Below, piece after piece: positions 5,873 through 6,695 of a stretch of DNA of 6,695 bases. The notes beneath the pieces are model-generated. The model did not search any database and was not told where the DNA came from. It saw only the letters and a list, made by a program, of their open reading frames with translations. The position numbers were made by a program, and so were the translations under genes. Source of the DNA: Bacillota bacterium (GTDB taxonomy: Bacteria > Bacillota > Tb-RUG-66); contig JAEEYS010000092.1 in NCBI GenBank assembly GCA_016288255.1, positions 1 through 6,695 of the forward strand, in the 5' to 3' direction. Each line of letters begins with the position of its first letter. Positions within the stretch are counted from its first letter, which is position 1.

Positions 5873-6634
5873 ATGTATACTCATCAAAAAAATATCATCA
5901 TTACCGTGCTGTGCATTTTATCCATCTGCGGATGCTGTCTTCTCTTTCAATCCCTCTATAATATACTCCAACCTTTGGAAATTGTAAATGTGGATATGGC
6001 GGAAGGGATACAAGACGCATCCGGCATCCATGAGATCCAAATGGAATTAAATCATCCTGTCAAAAAACTGGAATTTACCATGAACAACAAAGTTTACCGA
6101 ACAAAAGTAAATGGGAAAAAAGCGACGTTGTCCCCTGTAAACTTATTCCCCGGTTCCGCTTATCAATTTTCTGTTTTCTCCGCTTCTCCTCTGGGATATA
6201 CATCAAAAAGCAGTTTTACCATCCAAACCGCCACCATAGACGAAACTTTGTGGATCGAAGTGGTAAAAGAGCCTATCAACAAAGTCAATGTTTATCAAAA
6301 CAACGAACTGATCCGTGTGATGATCGCATCCTGCGGCGAAAAAGGCTTTGAAACCCCTTCCGGCACCTATCGGATCAAGGGACGAGGAGAATCTTTTTCC
6401 TTCAAGGAGTTCGATACGACCGCAAAATATTGGCTTTGTTTTGCGGAAAACTATTTGTTCCATTCCATTCCCTATGATAAAAACGGCCATATTTTGGCAG
6501 AAGAAATCCTCAAATTAGGTACACCTTCCACACAGGGCAATATCTGTCTGACGCCGGAAGACGCCAAATGGCTTTATGAGAATATCCCAGACGGCACGCT
6601 GGTCGTCATTCGAGAAAATAAATCCGCTTCTTGA
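5873..6634 (+). CDS. Membrane-anchored L,D-transpeptidase (YkuD)-fold protein with degenerate catalytic motif
   Basis: This 253-residue protein has one N-terminal hydrophobic segment (about residues 8-30), likely an uncleaved anchor; the cysteines there (C14, C19, C21, C22) do not make a good lipobox. An extracellular beta-rich region (about 35-120), possibly Ig- or FN3-like, follows. The C-terminal part (about 126-247) is a YkuD domain: a strand with VNVYQNNELI, the FETPSGTYRI turn typical of the family (159-168), the conserved His in FHSIPY (H197), and EDAKWLYENIPDGTLVVI (229-246). YkuD enzymes normally cross-link peptidoglycan through the Cys of an SHGCxR motif. Here the aligned stretch is TPSTQGNICL (217-226): motif His is Q221, catalytic Cys is N223, and Arg is C225. 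The reading frame is intact, so this is probably not a frameshift. It may be a non-catalytic wall-binding protein or use C225 differently. The ATG follows GGAGGTGA by four bases. The fold is likely; activity is doubtful. Confidence 0.85.
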   Translation: MYTHQKNIIITVLCILSICGCCLLFQSLYNILQPLEIVNVDMAEGIQDASGIHEIQMELNHPVKKLEFTMNNKVYRTKVNGKKATLSPVNLFPGSAYQFSVFSASPLGYTSKSSFTIQTATIDETLWIEVVKEPINKVNVYQNNELIRVMIASCGEKGFETPSGTYRIKGRGESFSFKEFDTTAKYWLCFAENYLFHSIPYDKNGHILAEEILKLGTPSTQGNICLTPEDAKWLYENIPDGTLVVIRENKSAS

Positions 6635-6660
6635 CAGAAAGATATCTAAATCCATTTTAT

Positions 6661-6671
6661 TATGGTATAAT
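6661..6671 (+). promoter_or_regulatory. Extended -10 promoter for the gene beyond the right edge
   Basis: The sequence TATGGTATAAT contains a consensus TATAAT (6666-6671) with a TG one base upstream (6663-6664), a textbook extended -10 element. No good -35 lies at 17 bases (6643-6648 is TATCTA). A perfect TTGACA overlaps the upstream stop codon at 6631-6636 but is 29 bases away, too far to pair. Transcription would start near 6678, giving a very short leader. Confidence 0.7.
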
Positions 6672-6689
6672 CTAAGCGAAGAAAAACAT

Positions 6690-6695
6690 AGGAGG
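6690..6695 (+). promoter_or_regulatory. Ribosome binding site of a gene starting just past the window
   Basis: AGGAGG forms the last six bases, 18 bases after the extended -10 box. A start codon is expected about 5-9 bases beyond the edge. The identity of that gene cannot be known from this window. Confidence 0.7.

Noticed and set aside
5926..5945. Lipoprotein signal at the cysteine cluster of the YkuD-fold protein
   Set aside because: The residues before C21 (I-C-G) are a poor lipobox, and hydrophobic sequence continues after it, which fits a membrane anchor better.
6631..6663. TTGACA at 6631-6636 as -35 of a standard promoter
   Set aside because: The nearest good -10 (TATAAT at 6666) is 29 bases away, and the alternative TATTAT at 6658 is 21 bases away; neither spacing is usable.

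Overview
This 6.7 kb window looks like chromosomal DNA from an anaerobic member of the Bacillota, most likely class Clostridia. I infer this from strong AGGAGG-type ribosome binding sites, moderate-to-low GC, a short Bacillus/Clostridium-type ThiI beside its own cysteine desulfurase, a YqeM-type methyltransferase, and tightly packed housekeeping genes. There are no mobile elements, CRISPR arrays, rRNA genes or tRNA genes. Genus cannot be assigned from the sequence alone.

Layout. Six of the seven genes lie on the minus strand, so in transcription order they read from right to left: a NifZ/IscS-like cysteine desulfurase (5757-4600), rhodanese-less ThiI (4596-3436), a 227-bp gap, a zinc-dependent phospholipase C-like protein (3208-2414), D-alanine--D-alanine ligase (2414-1281), a hairpin terminator (1240-1270), a YqeM-like SAM methyltransferase (1182-418), and a 3'-truncated YdcZ/DUF606 membrane protein (346 to the left edge). 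Divergent from the cysteine desulfurase, on the plus strand, is a membrane-anchored YkuD-fold protein (5873-6634). After it comes an extended -10 promoter and a ribosome binding site for a gene starting just past the right edge.

How the genes work together. The desulfurase and ThiI form a sulfur relay for 4-thiouridine in tRNA: the desulfurase takes sulfur from cysteine, and ThiI, lacking its own rhodanese domain, uses it. The phospholipase-like gene and ddl overlap by one base and are probably translationally coupled. Ddl makes the D-Ala-D-Ala dipeptide for peptidoglycan, and the divergent YkuD-fold protein also points to the cell wall.

Most notable points. First, the YkuD-fold protein has lost the canonical SHGCxR catalytic motif: the catalytic Cys position is Asn, the motif His is Gln, and a Cys sits where the motif Arg normally is. 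Second, a perfect 14-bp inverted repeat brackets the ydcZ-like ribosome binding site and start codon, placing both in the 21-nt loop of a predicted mRNA hairpin. The rest of the window is ordinary housekeeping sequence, and I see no clear new multi-gene system.
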